Positions 49,862 to 58,715 of a DNA stretch of 64,000 nt are shown piece after piece. The notes beneath the pieces were generated by a model, which saw only the letters and a list, made by a program, of their open reading frames with translations, was not told where the DNA came from and searched no databases. The DNA lies in contig NZ_JACHJY010000010.1 in the NCBI RefSeq assembly GCF_014203895.1, positions 62,001-126,000 on the forward strand, written 5' to 3'. A program made the position numbers and the translations under genes. The DNA is from Streptomyces nymphaeiformis (GTDB lineage: Bacteria > Actinomycetota > Actinomycetes > Streptomycetales > Streptomycetaceae). Numbering within the stretch: position 1 is the stretch's first letter; every line of letters begins with the position of its first letter.

Positions 49862-51253
49862 ATGAAGGCCCACGACGCGATGTACATCGGCGGGGAGTGG
49901 CGCCCCGCCTCCTCCACGGACACCATCCCGGTCGTCAACCCCGCCGACGAGCAGGTCATCGCCCACGTCCCCGCCGGCACCGCCGAGGACGTCGACGCCG
50001 CCGTACGTGCCGCCCGCGCCGCGCTCCCCGGCTGGGCGGCCACCCCGCCCGCCGAGCGCGGAGCCCGTATCGCCGCCCTCCGTGACGCGCTCGCCGCCCG
50101 CGCGGAGGAGATCGCCGCCACCGTCACCGCCGAGCTCGGCGCCCCGCCGCAGCTCGCCGCCGCCGTCCACGCCGGACTGCCGATCGCCGTCGCCGGCAGC
50201 TATGCCGAGCTCGCCGCCACCCACCCCTTCGAGGAGGAGGTCGGCAACTCCACCGTCTACGCCGAGCCGGTCGGCGTCGTCGCCGCGATCACCCCCTGGA
50301 ACTACCCGCTCCACCAGATCGTCGCCAAGGTCGCCCCGGCCCTCGCCGCCGGCTGCACCACGGTCCTCAAGCCCGCCGAGGACACCCCGCTCACCGCCCA
50401 GCTCTTCGCCGAGGCCGTCCACGAGGCGGGCCTCCCGGCCGGCGTCTTCAACCTGGTCACCGGTCTCGGCCCGGTCGCCGGGCAGGCGCTCGCCGAGCAC
50501 CCGGACGTGGACCTCGTCTCCTTCACCGGCTCCACCGCCGTGGGAAAGAGGATCGGCGCCCTCGCCGGCGGCGCCGTCAAGCGGGTCGCGCTGGAACTCG
50601 GCGGCAAGTCCGCCAACGTGATCCTGCCGAGCGCGGACCTCGCCAAGGCCGTCGCCGTCGGCATCGCCAACGTCATGTCCAACTCCGGCCAGACGTGCAG
50701 CGCCTGGACCCGGATGCTGATCCCCGCCGACCGGTACGAGGAGGCGGTGGCGCTCGCCGCCGAGGCCGTCGCCAAGTACGTCCCCGGCGAGCGCGTCGGC
50801 CCCCTCGTCAACGCCAAGCAGCAGCAGCGCGTCCGCGGCTACATCGAGAAGGGGATCGAGGAGGGCGCCCGGCTCGTCGCCGGCGGCCCCGAGGCCCCGC
50901 GCGAGACCGGCTACTACGTCTCCCCGACCGTCTTCGCCGACGTCACCCCCGAGATGACCATCGCGCAGGAGGAGATCTTCGGCCCCGTCGTGTCGCTCCT
51001 GCGGTACGAGGACGAGGACGAGGCCCTCGCGATCGCCAACGGCACCGTCTACGGCCTCGCCGGTGCCGTCTGGGGCGAGCCCGGGGCGGCCGTCGCCTTC
51101 GCCCGCCGCATGGACACCGGCCAGGTCGACATCAACGGCGGCCGCTTCAACCCGCTGGCCCCCTTCGGCGGGTACAAGCAGTCCGGCGTCGGCCGGGAGC
51201 TCGGCGCGCACGGCCTCGCCGAGTACCTCCAGACCAAGTCCCTGCAGTTCTGA
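49862..51253 (+). CDS. NAD(P)-dependent aldehyde dehydrogenase
   Basis: A 463-aa aldehyde dehydrogenase oxidising an aldehyde to its acid. Key motifs: AAITPWNYPLHQ, LKPAEDTPLTA, FTGSTAVG in the Rossmann fold, general base Glu in LELGGKSAN and catalytic Cys in NSGQTCSAWTR, then EEIFGPV. All catalytic residues are present. ATG preceded by AGGAGA. It is followed 20 bp later by an alcohol dehydrogenase in the same direction, so the pair could convert an alcohol to an acid in two steps. Substrate not predictable. Confidence 0.94.
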   Translation: MKAHDAMYIGGEWRPASSTDTIPVVNPADEQVIAHVPAGTAEDVDAAVRAARAALPGWAATPPAERGARIAALRDALAARAEEIAATVTAELGAPPQLAAAVHAGLPIAVAGSYAELAATHPFEEEVGNSTVYAEPVGVVAAITPWNYPLHQIVAKVAPALAAGCTTVLKPAEDTPLTAQLFAEAVHEAGLPAGVFNLVTGLGPVAGQALAEHPDVDLVSFTGSTAVGKRIGALAGGAVKRVALELGGKSANVILPSADLAKAVAVGIANVMSNSGQTCSAWTRMLIPADRYEEAVALAAEAVAKYVPGERVGPLVNAKQQQRVRGYIEKGIEEGARLVAGGPEAPRETGYYVSPTVFADVTPEMTIAQEEIFGPVVSLLRYEDEDEALAIANGTVYGLAGAVWGEPGAAVAFARRMDTGQVDINGGRFNPLAPFGGYKQSGVGRELGAHGLAEYLQTKSLQF

Positions 51254-51273
51254 GCGCAGAAGGAGCGAACAGC

Positions 51274-52353
51274 GTGATCCGCGCCGCCGTCCTGCCCGCC
51301 ATCGGCTCTCCGCTGGAGATCACCGGCATCGAACTCCCCGAGCCCGGACCCGGTCAGGTCCGGGTCAGGCTCGCCGCCGCCGGGGTCTGCCACTCCGACC
51401 TGTCCCTGTCCAACGGCACGATGCGCGTGCCCGTCCCGGCCGTCCTCGGCCACGAGGGCGCGGGCACCGTCGTCTCCGTCGGCGAGGGCGTCACCCACGT
51501 CGCCCCCGGCGACGGCGTCGTCCTCAACTGGGCGCCGTCCTGCGGCAGCTGCCACCCCTGCTCGCTCGGCGAGGTCTGGCTCTGCGCGAACGCCCTGACC
51601 GGCGCCGCGAACATCCACGCCCGCACCGAGGACGGCAGGGACCTCCACCCCGGCCTCAACGTCGCCGCCTTCGCGGAGGAGACGGTCGTCGCGGCGAACT
51701 GCGTCCTGCCCGTCCCCGACGGCGTCCCGCTCACCGACGCCGCCCTCCTCGGCTGCGCCGTCCTCACCGGCTGGGGCGCGGTCCACCACTCGGCCCGGGT
51801 CCGGGAGAACGAGACCGTCGCCGTCTTCGGCGTCGGAGGCGTCGGCCTGGCGACTCTCCAGGCCGCCCGGATCGCCGGGGCGTCGACGATCGTCGCCGTC
51901 GACGTCTCGCCCGAGAAGGAGGCACTGGCCCGGGCCGCCGGGGCCACCGAGTACGTCGTCGCCTCGGAGACCACCGCCAAGGACATCCGGAAGCTGACCG
52001 GCGGCCAGGGCGTCGACGTGGCCGTCGAGTGCGTCGGCCGCGCCGTCACCATCCGCACCGCCTGGGACTCCACCCGCCGCGGCGGCCGCACCACGGTCGT
52101 CGGCATCGGCGGCAAGGACCAGCAGGTCACCTTCAACGCCCTGGAGATCTTCCACTGGGGCCGCACGCTGGCCGGCTGCGTCTACGGCAACTCGAACCCG
52201 GCCGTGGACCTGCCGGTGCTCGCCGAGCACATCCGGGCCGGCCGCCTCGACCTCGGCGCCCTCGTCACCGAGCGGATCACCCTGGACGGCATCCCCGGCG
52301 CCTTCGAGAACATGCTCGCGGGCAAGGGCGGCCGCGCCCTCGTCGTCTTCTGA
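51274..52353 (+). CDS. Zinc-dependent (class III-like) alcohol dehydrogenase
   Basis: A 359-aa medium-chain dehydrogenase. Catalytic zinc ligands: Cys in GVCHSDLS, His in GHEGAG and a later Cys (LLGCAVLTGWGAV). Structural zinc: the four Cys of CGSCHPCSLGEVWLC. The nucleotide fold is VAVFGVGGVGLATLQAARIAG followed by Asp in VAVDVS, indicating NAD (or NAD-type) use. GTG start with AGAAGGAG upstream. Downstream partner of the aldehyde dehydrogenase; together they may degrade a primary alcohol. Convergent with the reductase gene across a terminator. Confidence 0.93.
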   Translation: MIRAAVLPAIGSPLEITGIELPEPGPGQVRVRLAAAGVCHSDLSLSNGTMRVPVPAVLGHEGAGTVVSVGEGVTHVAPGDGVVLNWAPSCGSCHPCSLGEVWLCANALTGAANIHARTEDGRDLHPGLNVAAFAEETVVAANCVLPVPDGVPLTDAALLGCAVLTGWGAVHHSARVRENETVAVFGVGGVGLATLQAARIAGASTIVAVDVSPEKEALARAAGATEYVVASETTAKDIRKLTGGQGVDVAVECVGRAVTIRTAWDSTRRGGRTTVVGIGGKDQQVTFNALEIFHWGRTLAGCVYGNSNPAVDLPVLAEHIRAGRLDLGALVTERITLDGIPGAFENMLAGKGGRALVVF

Positions 52354-52362
52354 CCGTGGCGA

Positions 52363-52395
52363 GGACCCGCACCGGCCCCGGGCCGGTGCGGGTCC
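52363..52395. terminator. Bidirectional terminator, 16-bp arms
   Basis: GGACCCGCACCGGCCC (52363-52378) is complementary to 52380-52395. The stem closes nearly to its centre. It lies 10 bp after the alcohol dehydrogenase stop and just past the reductase stop on the other strand. Confidence 0.85.
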
Positions 52396-52400
52396 GTCCG

Positions 52401-53333
52401 TCACAGATCGAGCACGAGACGCTCGCCCCGCGAGCGCCCCACGCAGATCATCATCGTCGTCCCCGAGGCCTTCTCGTCCTCGCCGAGGACGGTGTCGTGG
52501 TGCTCGGGCGTCCCGGCGAGCACCTTCGTCTCGCAGGTGCCGCACCAGCCCTCCTCACAGGAGTACGCCACACCCGGCACCACCTCGCGCACGGTGTCGA
52601 GAAGGGTCCGTCCGGGCTCCACGCGCAGGGTCCGCCCGGTCCGCCGCAGCTCGACCTCGAACCCGCCCTCGCCGGAGGCCCGCTCCACCGGAGCCGCACC
52701 GAACCGCTCCACGTGCAGCGGTCCCGTCCACCGGTCCTCGACCGCCCGCAGCAGCCCCTCCGGGCCGCAGCAGTACACGGCCGTTCCGGCGGGCTGCTCG
52801 GCCAGGACGGCGTCCAGATCGGGCAGCCCCTCCGTGTCCTGCGGGACCAGCGTGACCCCGGGGAGTGCGGAGAGCTCCGCGCGGTACGCCATGGAGGCGA
52901 GGCTCCGGCCGCCGTACAGCAGGGACCACGAGCCCGGGGGCAGGGAGCGGACCATCGGGAGCAGCGGGGTGATGCCGATGCCGCCCGCCACGAACAGGTA
53001 CCGCTCGGCGGGCACCAGCGGGAAGCGGTTGACGGGGCCGCGGACGCCGAGGACCGTGCCCTCCCCGACCGAGGTGTGGATCTCCTCGGAGCCGCCCCGG
53101 CCGGCCGGCTCCCGCAGCACCCCGAGCCGGTAGACGCTCCGGTCGGCCGGATCGCCGCAGAGCGAGTAGTGCCGGACCGCCCCGGACGGCAGCGTCACCT
53201 CCAGGTGCGCGCCGGGCTCCCAGGGCGCGAGGTCGGCGCCCGTGGGATCCGCCAGGAGCAGGCCCCGTACGCCGTCCGCCTCCTCGGTGACCGAGCGGAC
53301 CGTCAGCCGGACCGTCGACATGGCGTCGGACAT
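52401..53333 (-). CDS. Ferredoxin reductase with C-terminal [2Fe-2S] domain (VanB/PDR type)
   Basis: Electron-transfer flavoprotein of 310 aa. FMN/FAD-binding part: HYSLCGDPADRSVYRLGVLRE; NAD-binding part: FVAGGIGITPLLPMVRSL and AVYCCGPEGLL. The plant-type ferredoxin at the C-terminus has CEEGWCGTCETKVLAG and a final ICVG Cys. Such enzymes feed electrons from NAD(P)H to Rieske oxygenases. Here the operon contains a Rieske ferredoxin and a di-iron heme-oxygenase-fold enzyme but no Rieske oxygenase alpha subunit, so it probably powers the di-iron step. Last gene of the minus-strand operon. Confidence 0.92.
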   Translation of the reverse strand: MSDAMSTVRLTVRSVTEEADGVRGLLLADPTGADLAPWEPGAHLEVTLPSGAVRHYSLCGDPADRSVYRLGVLREPAGRGGSEEIHTSVGEGTVLGVRGPVNRFPLVPAERYLFVAGGIGITPLLPMVRSLPPGSWSLLYGGRSLASMAYRAELSALPGVTLVPQDTEGLPDLDAVLAEQPAGTAVYCCGPEGLLRAVEDRWTGPLHVERFGAAPVERASGEGGFEVELRRTGRTLRVEPGRTLLDTVREVVPGVAYSCEEGWCGTCETKVLAGTPEHHDTVLGEDEKASGTTMMICVGRSRGERLVLDL

Positions 53334-53337
53334 CGCA

Positions 53338-54789
53338 TCACCTCGAAGCTCGTGTCGGCGGAAGCAACGGCTCCGGCCACACCCGGCACAGCACCCCGTA
53401 CAGCACGGCGGCGACCAGGAAGGAGGCCGGCAGGCTCAGGTCCACGCCGCCCGTGAGGCCGGTCAACGGCCCGGTGTACAAGGGGTTGTTGACCCAGAGG
53501 ACGCCCACGAAGGCGCCGACCGCGAAGGCCGCGGCCGCTCGCGGGTTGACCCCGCCGGTGTACCAGTACCGCCCGCCGCCGCCCGTGGTGAACGCCCGCA
53601 GCGCCTCGGCGTCGTACCGGCCCCGGTGGAGCACGTACCCGACGGAGAGCACGGCCGCCCAGGGGGCCACGACGGTGAGGAGCAGCGTCACGAACGCCGA
53701 CATGGCGTCCATGGCGTCGTACACCACCGCCCCGAGGTACAGCACGGCCGCCGCGAGCAGCGCGACCACCGTGGTCACGGCGGCCCGCGAGGAGCGCCAG
53801 AACACCGAGTTGGCGGAGAGGCCGGCCGCGTACAGGCACAGTCCGGCCTGCGGCAGGGTGCCCGCGAAGCCGAAGAGCACCACGGCCACCGCGAACCAGC
53901 CCGGCACCGCGTCCGTGAGGCCCTGCAGCCACGGCTCGTCGGGCACGGGGAAGAGGGTCGTCACGTACGCGCCGGTGAGCAGCGCCGCGAGACTGCTGAG
54001 GAACATGGAGATCCCGCTGGCCCGCACCACCCGGCCGGTGGGGGTGGCGGCCGGCATGTAGCGGGTGTAGTCGCCCTGGAAGGTGGCGTACGACAGAGGC
54101 ACGGTCGCGGACGCGGTCGCCGCGAGCAGCCAGGTGTGCAGGGTGCTGTCGAGTGCCAGGGGCCCGCCGGCGTACCCCGGGTCGAACTTCGGCGCGAGCA
54201 CGAGGGCCGTGCCGAGCAGGATCGCCCCGCCGGTGACCGCGGTGATCCGGTACGTGCGGACCAGGGTCTCGTGGCCGCGCACGGCGACCAGCGCGACCGC
54301 CGCCGCGGTCACGAACATCGCGACGGTCAGCGCGCCCGGACCCGTCGGCGTGGAGAACAGCCGGTGCCCGGCGACCATGACGGCCGTGCCGCCCGTCCAC
54401 ACCGCGATGGCGAAGAAGCCGAGCGCCGTCACCACCGTGATGATGTTGCCGACGACCCTGCCCCGCACCCCGAAGTGCGCCCCGCTCGACACCGGATCGT
54501 TGGTGCCGGTGCGGACGCCGAACCGGGCGAGCGGCGCGAGCAGCGCCGTCCCGACGGCGACGCCCACGGCGATCGCGCTCGCCGACGTCCACCAGCCGAG
54601 ACCGAAGACGACGGGCAGCGCGCCGAGCACCACCGTGCCGAAGGAGAACTGCGCGGAGGGCCAGATCCAGCCGAAGTCGCCCGGGGTCGAGGTGCGTTCC
54701 TCCTCGGGCACCGGCGCGATGCCGTCGTGGTCGACCGCCGCACGGGGCGGCGTCACGCTGGACGCCGCCCCGGTCGGTGTGGTGGTCAT
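53338..54789 (-). CDS. NCS1 family (purine-cytosine permease-like) transporter
   Basis: A 483-aa transporter with 12 helices. NCS1 hallmarks: FGWIWPSAQFSFGTVVLGALPVVFG in helix 1 and GVRTGTNDPVSSGAHFGVRG after helix 2, then ATFQGDYTRYMP, which matches the permease substrate-site loop. It imports (or exports) a nucleobase- or hydantoin-like small molecule in symport. Here it sits between a Rieske ferredoxin gene (ATGA overlap upstream) and the reductase gene, 4 bp away, so it is part of the pathway rather than a salvage permease. It may move the precursor or the product. Confidence 0.88.
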   Translation of the reverse strand: MTTTPTGAASSVTPPRAAVDHDGIAPVPEEERTSTPGDFGWIWPSAQFSFGTVVLGALPVVFGLGWWTSASAIAVGVAVGTALLAPLARFGVRTGTNDPVSSGAHFGVRGRVVGNIITVVTALGFFAIAVWTGGTAVMVAGHRLFSTPTGPGALTVAMFVTAAAVALVAVRGHETLVRTYRITAVTGGAILLGTALVLAPKFDPGYAGGPLALDSTLHTWLLAATASATVPLSYATFQGDYTRYMPAATPTGRVVRASGISMFLSSLAALLTGAYVTTLFPVPDEPWLQGLTDAVPGWFAVAVVLFGFAGTLPQAGLCLYAAGLSANSVFWRSSRAAVTTVVALLAAAVLYLGAVVYDAMDAMSAFVTLLLTVVAPWAAVLSVGYVLHRGRYDAEALRAFTTGGGGRYWYTGGVNPRAAAAFAVGAFVGVLWVNNPLYTGPLTGLTGGVDLSLPASFLVAAVLYGVLCRVWPEPLLPPTRASR

Positions 54790-55097
54790 GAGGCGCCCCC
54801 GGCGAGGTCCTCGGGACGGTCCTGGCCGGGCAGCACGTCGACCACCCGGAGGGCGGCGCAGGCCGCCCCCGAGGTGCGCTCGCCGCTGGTCAGGTCGAAG
54901 GTCGTGTGGTGCAGGGGGCAGGTGATCCGCAGCCTGTCCCCGTCGACCCTGCCGTACTTGAGCCGGCCCCCGCGGTGGGGGCAGACGGCGGCCGCGAGGA
55001 CCTTGCGGCCGCCGACCTCGACCAGGACCAGGTCCTCGGTCACCTGACGGACGACGGGCTCGCCGGAGCCCCGCCGCCCGGCGGGCACGGCCGTCAT
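54786..55097 (-). CDS. Small Rieske [2Fe-2S] ferredoxin
   Basis: A 103-aa soluble electron carrier. The Rieske ligands are CPHRG and CPLHH separated by 17 residues (Cys-x-His ... Cys-x2-His). There is no membrane helix or extra domain. The ATG overlaps the stop of the di-iron enzyme gene upstream (ATGA), and its own stop overlaps the permease start. It should shuttle electrons from the reductase at the operon end to the neighbouring di-iron oxygenase or an unseen oxygenase. Confidence 0.92.
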   Translation of the reverse strand: MTAVPAGRRGSGEPVVRQVTEDLVLVEVGGRKVLAAAVCPHRGGRLKYGRVDGDRLRITCPLHHTTFDLTSGERTSGAACAALRVVDVLPGQDRPEDLAGGAS

Positions 55098-55963
55098 GCG
55101 ACCGTCTCCCGCGCCAGCGCGATCGCCGCTTCCTGGGCCTCGCCGACGATGTCGGAGGCCAGCCGGACGCCCGCCCAGATCTTCGCGAAGTCCGGCTCGT
55201 CGAGCGCGCGGATCGCCGTACGCATGTGGTTGGAGTGGTACGAGTCGATGTACAGGTGCTCGGTGTAGTAGGCGTCGTGGACGATCCCGAGGCGCCGCGC
55301 CGCTCGGGCGAAGCTCTGGAAGGCGTACAGGACGCTGGTCTCGAAGTAGGCGTACGCCCCGAGGAAGTACTGCGGGGACGACGCGCGGCTCGCCAGCCAG
55401 TGGAACATGTTGACGTACGCGTAGCACTCCGGGGTCGTCTCGTCGAGGTAGTCGTCGAGCTCCAGGCTCATGTCGAACTCGGTGAGCAGGTCCCGGTAGA
55501 GCTGGGAGTGCGCCTTCTCCTCGTTGCCGCAGCCGAGTTCGTCGATGAGGACCCGGAAGACCGCCATCGCCGAGCGGTACGGCAGCCGGGGGACGACCGG
55601 CAGCAGCGACTCGGACTCGGTGAGCCCGTCGAGCGCGAACTGCCGGACGATCACCTTGAACTGGTCGAGCGTCGCGTGTTCGGCGAGGAAGGTCGCGCTC
55701 TCCGGGAGCGCGGCCTCCTCCTCGGCGAGGAACTCCTTGAGCGCCTGGAGCAGTTCGCCGGCCGAGCCGAACGCGGGGGCGGAGTCCTCGTAGGCCCGCG
55801 CCTTCGGCAGGATCCAGCGCTCCTCGATCGACGCCATCGAGCCGTAGTCGCCGAGGTTGGGCACCCGCCGGTAGAGGGAGTGGAGTTCGCGGTGGGCCGT
55901 CACGGGCGGGGTCGCGAAGGAGCGCGCGGCCACCGGGACGGGCGAGGCGGGGGTGGTGCTCAT
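55094..55963 (-). CDS. Heme-oxygenase-like di-iron oxidase/oxygenase (HDO superfamily)
   Basis: A 289-aa all-helical protein of the iron-containing redox enzyme (Haem_oxygenas_2) family. Likely metal ligands are in ELGCGNEEKAHSQLY (Glu142, His152) and YYTEHLYIDSYHSNHM (His236, Asp240, His243). Known family members perform N-oxygenation, desaturation, C-C cleavage or cyclisation of amino acids. It is coupled on both sides by ATGA overlaps, upstream to the DapA-like gene and downstream to the Rieske ferredoxin gene, which gives it a ready electron source. Substrate probably an amino acid or a product of the neighbouring aminotransferase/lyase. Confidence 0.87.
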   Translation of the reverse strand: MSTTPASPVPVAARSFATPPVTAHRELHSLYRRVPNLGDYGSMASIEERWILPKARAYEDSAPAFGSAGELLQALKEFLAEEEAALPESATFLAEHATLDQFKVIVRQFALDGLTESESLLPVVPRLPYRSAMAVFRVLIDELGCGNEEKAHSQLYRDLLTEFDMSLELDDYLDETTPECYAYVNMFHWLASRASSPQYFLGAYAYFETSVLYAFQSFARAARRLGIVHDAYYTEHLYIDSYHSNHMRTAIRALDEPDFAKIWAGVRLASDIVGEAQEAAIALARETVA

Positions 55964-56766
55964 GCCGCCTTCGCCTCCTCGTGCGTGGTGGGGGAGCTGA
56001 TCACACCGCGGGTGTGCAGCTCCTTCTTGACCCAGCGGTACCAGTCGTCCTTGAAGACGCCGTACTTCTCGCAGACCGTGTTGATCTCGGCCTGGCGGTC
56101 CGGGGTCGGGTCGACCAGCATCGCGTTGCACAGGGCGGGCTCCAGGTTGGCCAGCGGGCCGATGAAGCCCTGGATGCCGCGGGCGTCGACGAGGAGGTTC
56201 TCCCAGCCCTCGAAGACCGGGATGCCGGTGCCGGCCTCGGCCATCCTGCGGGTGAAGGCGGCGTCGCCGCTCGACTCCTTGATGCCGACGATCCCGGGGA
56301 TCTCCTTGCAGATCCGGATCAGGGTCTCGAACTCGATGCGATTGCCCGACAGCGCCTCCTCGTTGTAGAGGAAGATCGGAATGTCGAGGGCCGCGCGGAT
56401 CGCCTGGTAGTGCTCGACGATCTGGTCCTGCGTCACGTCCGCGCCGAACGGCGTGGTGACGACGACGGCGTCGGCGCCGATCTCGGCGGCCGTGCGGGCC
56501 CGGTCGATCACCGAGGCGGTGTCGGGCAGCTGGATGCCGGCGAGCACGGGGAGGCCGGCCGCGTGCTTGACCGTGTACGTGACGACGTCCTGCCACTGCC
56601 GGGCGTCGAGCTTCCAGCCCTCGCCGGAGGTCAGGGCCGGCATGAGGCCGGTGACCTCGGCGCGGATGTGGTCCAGGAGCCGGACGACGCTCTGCTCGTC
56701 GACGGTGCCGTGCTCGTCGAGGGGCGTGATCAGGGGGACGACCGTACCGGAGTAGGTGTCAGGCAT
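55960..56766 (-). CDS. DapA/NanA-superfamily Schiff-base lyase
   Basis: A 268-aa class I aldolase of the dihydrodipicolinate synthase/N-acetylneuraminate lyase family. Schiff-base Lys163 (GIVGIKESSGD) and Tyr134 (IFLYNEEAL) are present; the usual GTTGE loop reads LTSGEG at 45-50. It would condense or cleave a pyruvate-like keto acid with an aldehyde. It is not the housekeeping DapA, being short, divergent and embedded in an accessory operon. Its stop overlaps the next ATG. Confidence 0.88.
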   Translation of the reverse strand: MPDTYSGTVVPLITPLDEHGTVDEQSVVRLLDHIRAEVTGLMPALTSGEGWKLDARQWQDVVTYTVKHAAGLPVLAGIQLPDTASVIDRARTAAEIGADAVVVTTPFGADVTQDQIVEHYQAIRAALDIPIFLYNEEALSGNRIEFETLIRICKEIPGIVGIKESSGDAAFTRRMAEAGTGIPVFEGWENLLVDARGIQGFIGPLANLEPALCNAMLVDPTPDRQAEINTVCEKYGVFKDDWYRWVKKELHTRGVISSPTTHEEAKAA

Positions 56767-56793
56767 GAGTGGGGTGCCCTTCGGAAAAGGTCT

Positions 56794-57327
56794 TCAGAGG
56801 GTGTCGGAGTCGACCGTCAGCACCAGCGAGCGCCGGTAGAGGTCCTCCAGGTACGCGGGGAACGAGGGCTCCGCGGTGGCGCCGACCGGCACGACGGGCA
56901 GGCCGGTCGTGCGGAGCAGCCGGGGGCTCGCCGTGTGCAGCTCCCCGCCCCGGCCGATGACCTGGGCGAGCAGCAGGCGCTCGTGCGTGGGCAGGCCTTC
57001 GAGCGCGGGGGTGGTGAAGGCCTGCCGCAGGTCGTCCTCGTCGTACGGGACGCGGTCGATGGCCAGGTCGGTGTGGAGGACGTCCATGAACGGGTAGTAC
57101 TCGTCCTGGATCTTCCGCTCGTAGCCCCACACGAGGTCGTCGCAGCGGCCGACCTGCTCCCAGTTCATGACGACCCGGCCGGCGTCCCCGGCGGCCAGCC
57201 GGCCGGCGAAGAAGGCCTTCGCGCCGGTCCGGACGGCGTCGTCCGTGCTGTGCATGCCCATGAAGAGCGTGGCGTCGATGAACACCGTGGGGGCGTGGTC
57301 AGTCGCGTCGGGGGCGTCAGGCCGCAT
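56794..57327 (-). CDS. PIN-like protein (DUF6190-type)
   Basis: A 177-aa cytosolic protein. It starts TVFIDATLFMGMHSTDDAVRTGAKAFFAG, like the first strand and helix of PIN-fold proteins, with acidic residues at FIDAT and CDDLVW, and continues with GLPTHERLLLAQVIGRGG. It resembles the actinobacterial DUF6190 family, often found in biosynthetic clusters. A nuclease role is not supported by sequence alone. Its start lies inside the 3' end of the aminotransferase gene (11-bp overlap). Confidence 0.65.
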   Translation of the reverse strand: MRPDAPDATDHAPTVFIDATLFMGMHSTDDAVRTGAKAFFAGRLAAGDAGRVVMNWEQVGRCDDLVWGYERKIQDEYYPFMDVLHTDLAIDRVPYDEDDLRQAFTTPALEGLPTHERLLLAQVIGRGGELHTASPRLLRTTGLPVVPVGATAEPSFPAYLEDLYRRSLVLTVDSDTL

Positions 57328-58495
57328 AGCGCTCGAGCACCTTCCGCATCCGCTCCATCGCGCCGGCGAACACCTCGGGCTCGCGGGCCAGGGCCAGGCG
57401 GACGAAGCGCTCGCCCTTCTCCTTGGCGTTCCAGTAGAAGAAGGTGCCCGGCAGGACGTACACCTCCTCGTCGAAGAGGACGGCCTGGAGCTGGGTGGCG
57501 GTCAGGTGCTCCGGCTTGATCCGGAACCAGGCGACGCTGGTGCCGACGACCGGCTCCTGGAACTCCAGGATCGTGCCGTCGAGGGCGGCGCGGGCGGCGT
57601 CGCCGTTGGTCTTGATGATGTCGCGGACCGAGGCGAAGCCGTCCTCGATGGAGTCCTCGATGTACTGCGTGACCATGTTGAGGACGAACGGCGAGACGTT
57701 CAGCAGGACGCTGGTGTGGAGGTTGTAGACCTCCTCCTGGATGTCCCGGCTGGCGGTGATCATGGCGCACTTGGCGTCCTGGATCGGCCAGGTCTTGCCG
57801 GTGTCCTCCATGACCATGTAGGTGACGCCGGACTCCTCGAGCAGCTTGTAGATGTCGACGCGGCCGATGCCCTCGTCGCACAGCGCGAAGGAGGCGAAGC
57901 AGAAGTCCATCACCAGGACCTTGTCGTGGTCCACGCAGTAGCGGACGACCTCGCGGAAGCCCTCCAGCTTCTCGGCGAGCAGGGTGAAACCGGTCGGGTT
58001 GTTCGGGTCGACCAGGTAGATCGCGTCCGCGTGGACGGCCTCGACCAGGCGCTCGTAGATGGAGTCCTTGTCGTGCAGCACGGACTCGTCGACCGGTCCC
58101 AGCGGCACCTGCATGTTGCGCAGCAGGTCGACCAGGTTGTCGAAGCAGGGCTCCACCAGCTGCACGGACATCCCGCGCTGCTTGAGGAACATGCCGGCGA
58201 CCATCGTGGAGACGCTGGCGGAGTAGGAAAGGAGGGTGCGGTCCATCGCCCGGGCGGTGGGCTGCTGGTGCAGGCGGAAGAAGGCGTCGACGAACAGGCG
58301 CTCGAAGTGGGCCTGCTGCTTCGACTCGGACTCGTGCCAGAGCTCGGGGAGCCGCGAGACGATCTGCTCCTGCGAGGCGGACTGACGCTGGTGCGTGTGG
58401 GCGTCGGCCAGGTTGAACCGGGTCTTCAGCGCCTCGATCTCGTGCTGGGTGAGGTCGACGAAGGTGCTGACGTCTGCCTTGTCGGTCAACGACAT
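57317..58495 (-). CDS. Fold-type I PLP aminotransferase
   Basis: A 392-aa PLP enzyme. The Schiff-base Lys234 is in MVMEDTGKTWP; the cofactor-ring Asp197 is in VLVMDFCFASF; PNNPTG (164-169) is the class I/II signature. An unusual N-terminal segment (about 60 residues, ADAHTHQRQSAS) precedes the core. The DTGKTW lysine motif differs from the common SxSK(x)xG(L) of aspartate aminotransferases and marks a specialised group. It is the first gene of the seven-gene minus-strand operon, starting at the ATG of MSLTDKADV with a GGGAG box. Confidence 0.88.
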   Translation of the reverse strand: MSLTDKADVSTFVDLTQHEIEALKTRFNLADAHTHQRQSASQEQIVSRLPELWHESESKQQAHFERLFVDAFFRLHQQPTARAMDRTLLSYSASVSTMVAGMFLKQRGMSVQLVEPCFDNLVDLLRNMQVPLGPVDESVLHDKDSIYERLVEAVHADAIYLVDPNNPTGFTLLAEKLEGFREVVRYCVDHDKVLVMDFCFASFALCDEGIGRVDIYKLLEESGVTYMVMEDTGKTWPIQDAKCAMITASRDIQEEVYNLHTSVLLNVSPFVLNMVTQYIEDSIEDGFASVRDIIKTNGDAARAALDGTILEFQEPVVGTSVAWFRIKPEHLTATQLQAVLFDEEVYVLPGTFFYWNAKEKGERFVRLALAREPEVFAGAMERMRKVLERYAA

Positions 58496-58632
58496 GAAGA
58501 ACTCCCGCTGTCGATACGAAACTCGTCCGGAATTCCGGCGGCGTAAACGACTGTAGGAGCTTCGAGCGGCCTTGCGAATAACGGCCGGGTCACGCAATTA
58601 ATAATCACCGCGATGTTCTGCGGAAGAAAAAA
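58496..58632 (-). promoter_or_regulatory. Promoter region of the aminotransferase operon
   Basis: About 137 bp of unusually AT-rich DNA, including GCAATTAATAATCACC near 58595-58610, between a terminator and the first operon gene. Promoter expected here on the minus strand; no exact -10/-35 assigned. Confidence 0.55.
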
Positions 58633-58684
58633 GGGAACGACGGCCAGGCATTCCTCGAAAAAGGAATGCCTGACCGTCGTTCCC
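58633..58684 (-). terminator. Rho-independent terminator of the DMT/MBL/DsbA operon
   Basis: Two 23-nt arms (58633-58655 and 58662-58684) pair with one mismatch around a 6-nt loop, and the minus strand continues into TTTTTTCTTCC. It lies 31 bp after the DsbA-like stop. It is the only classical U-tailed terminator I saw in the window. Confidence 0.93.
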
Positions 58685-58715
58685 ATTATGTGGCCGCCGG
58701 CGGCGGCTTATACGG

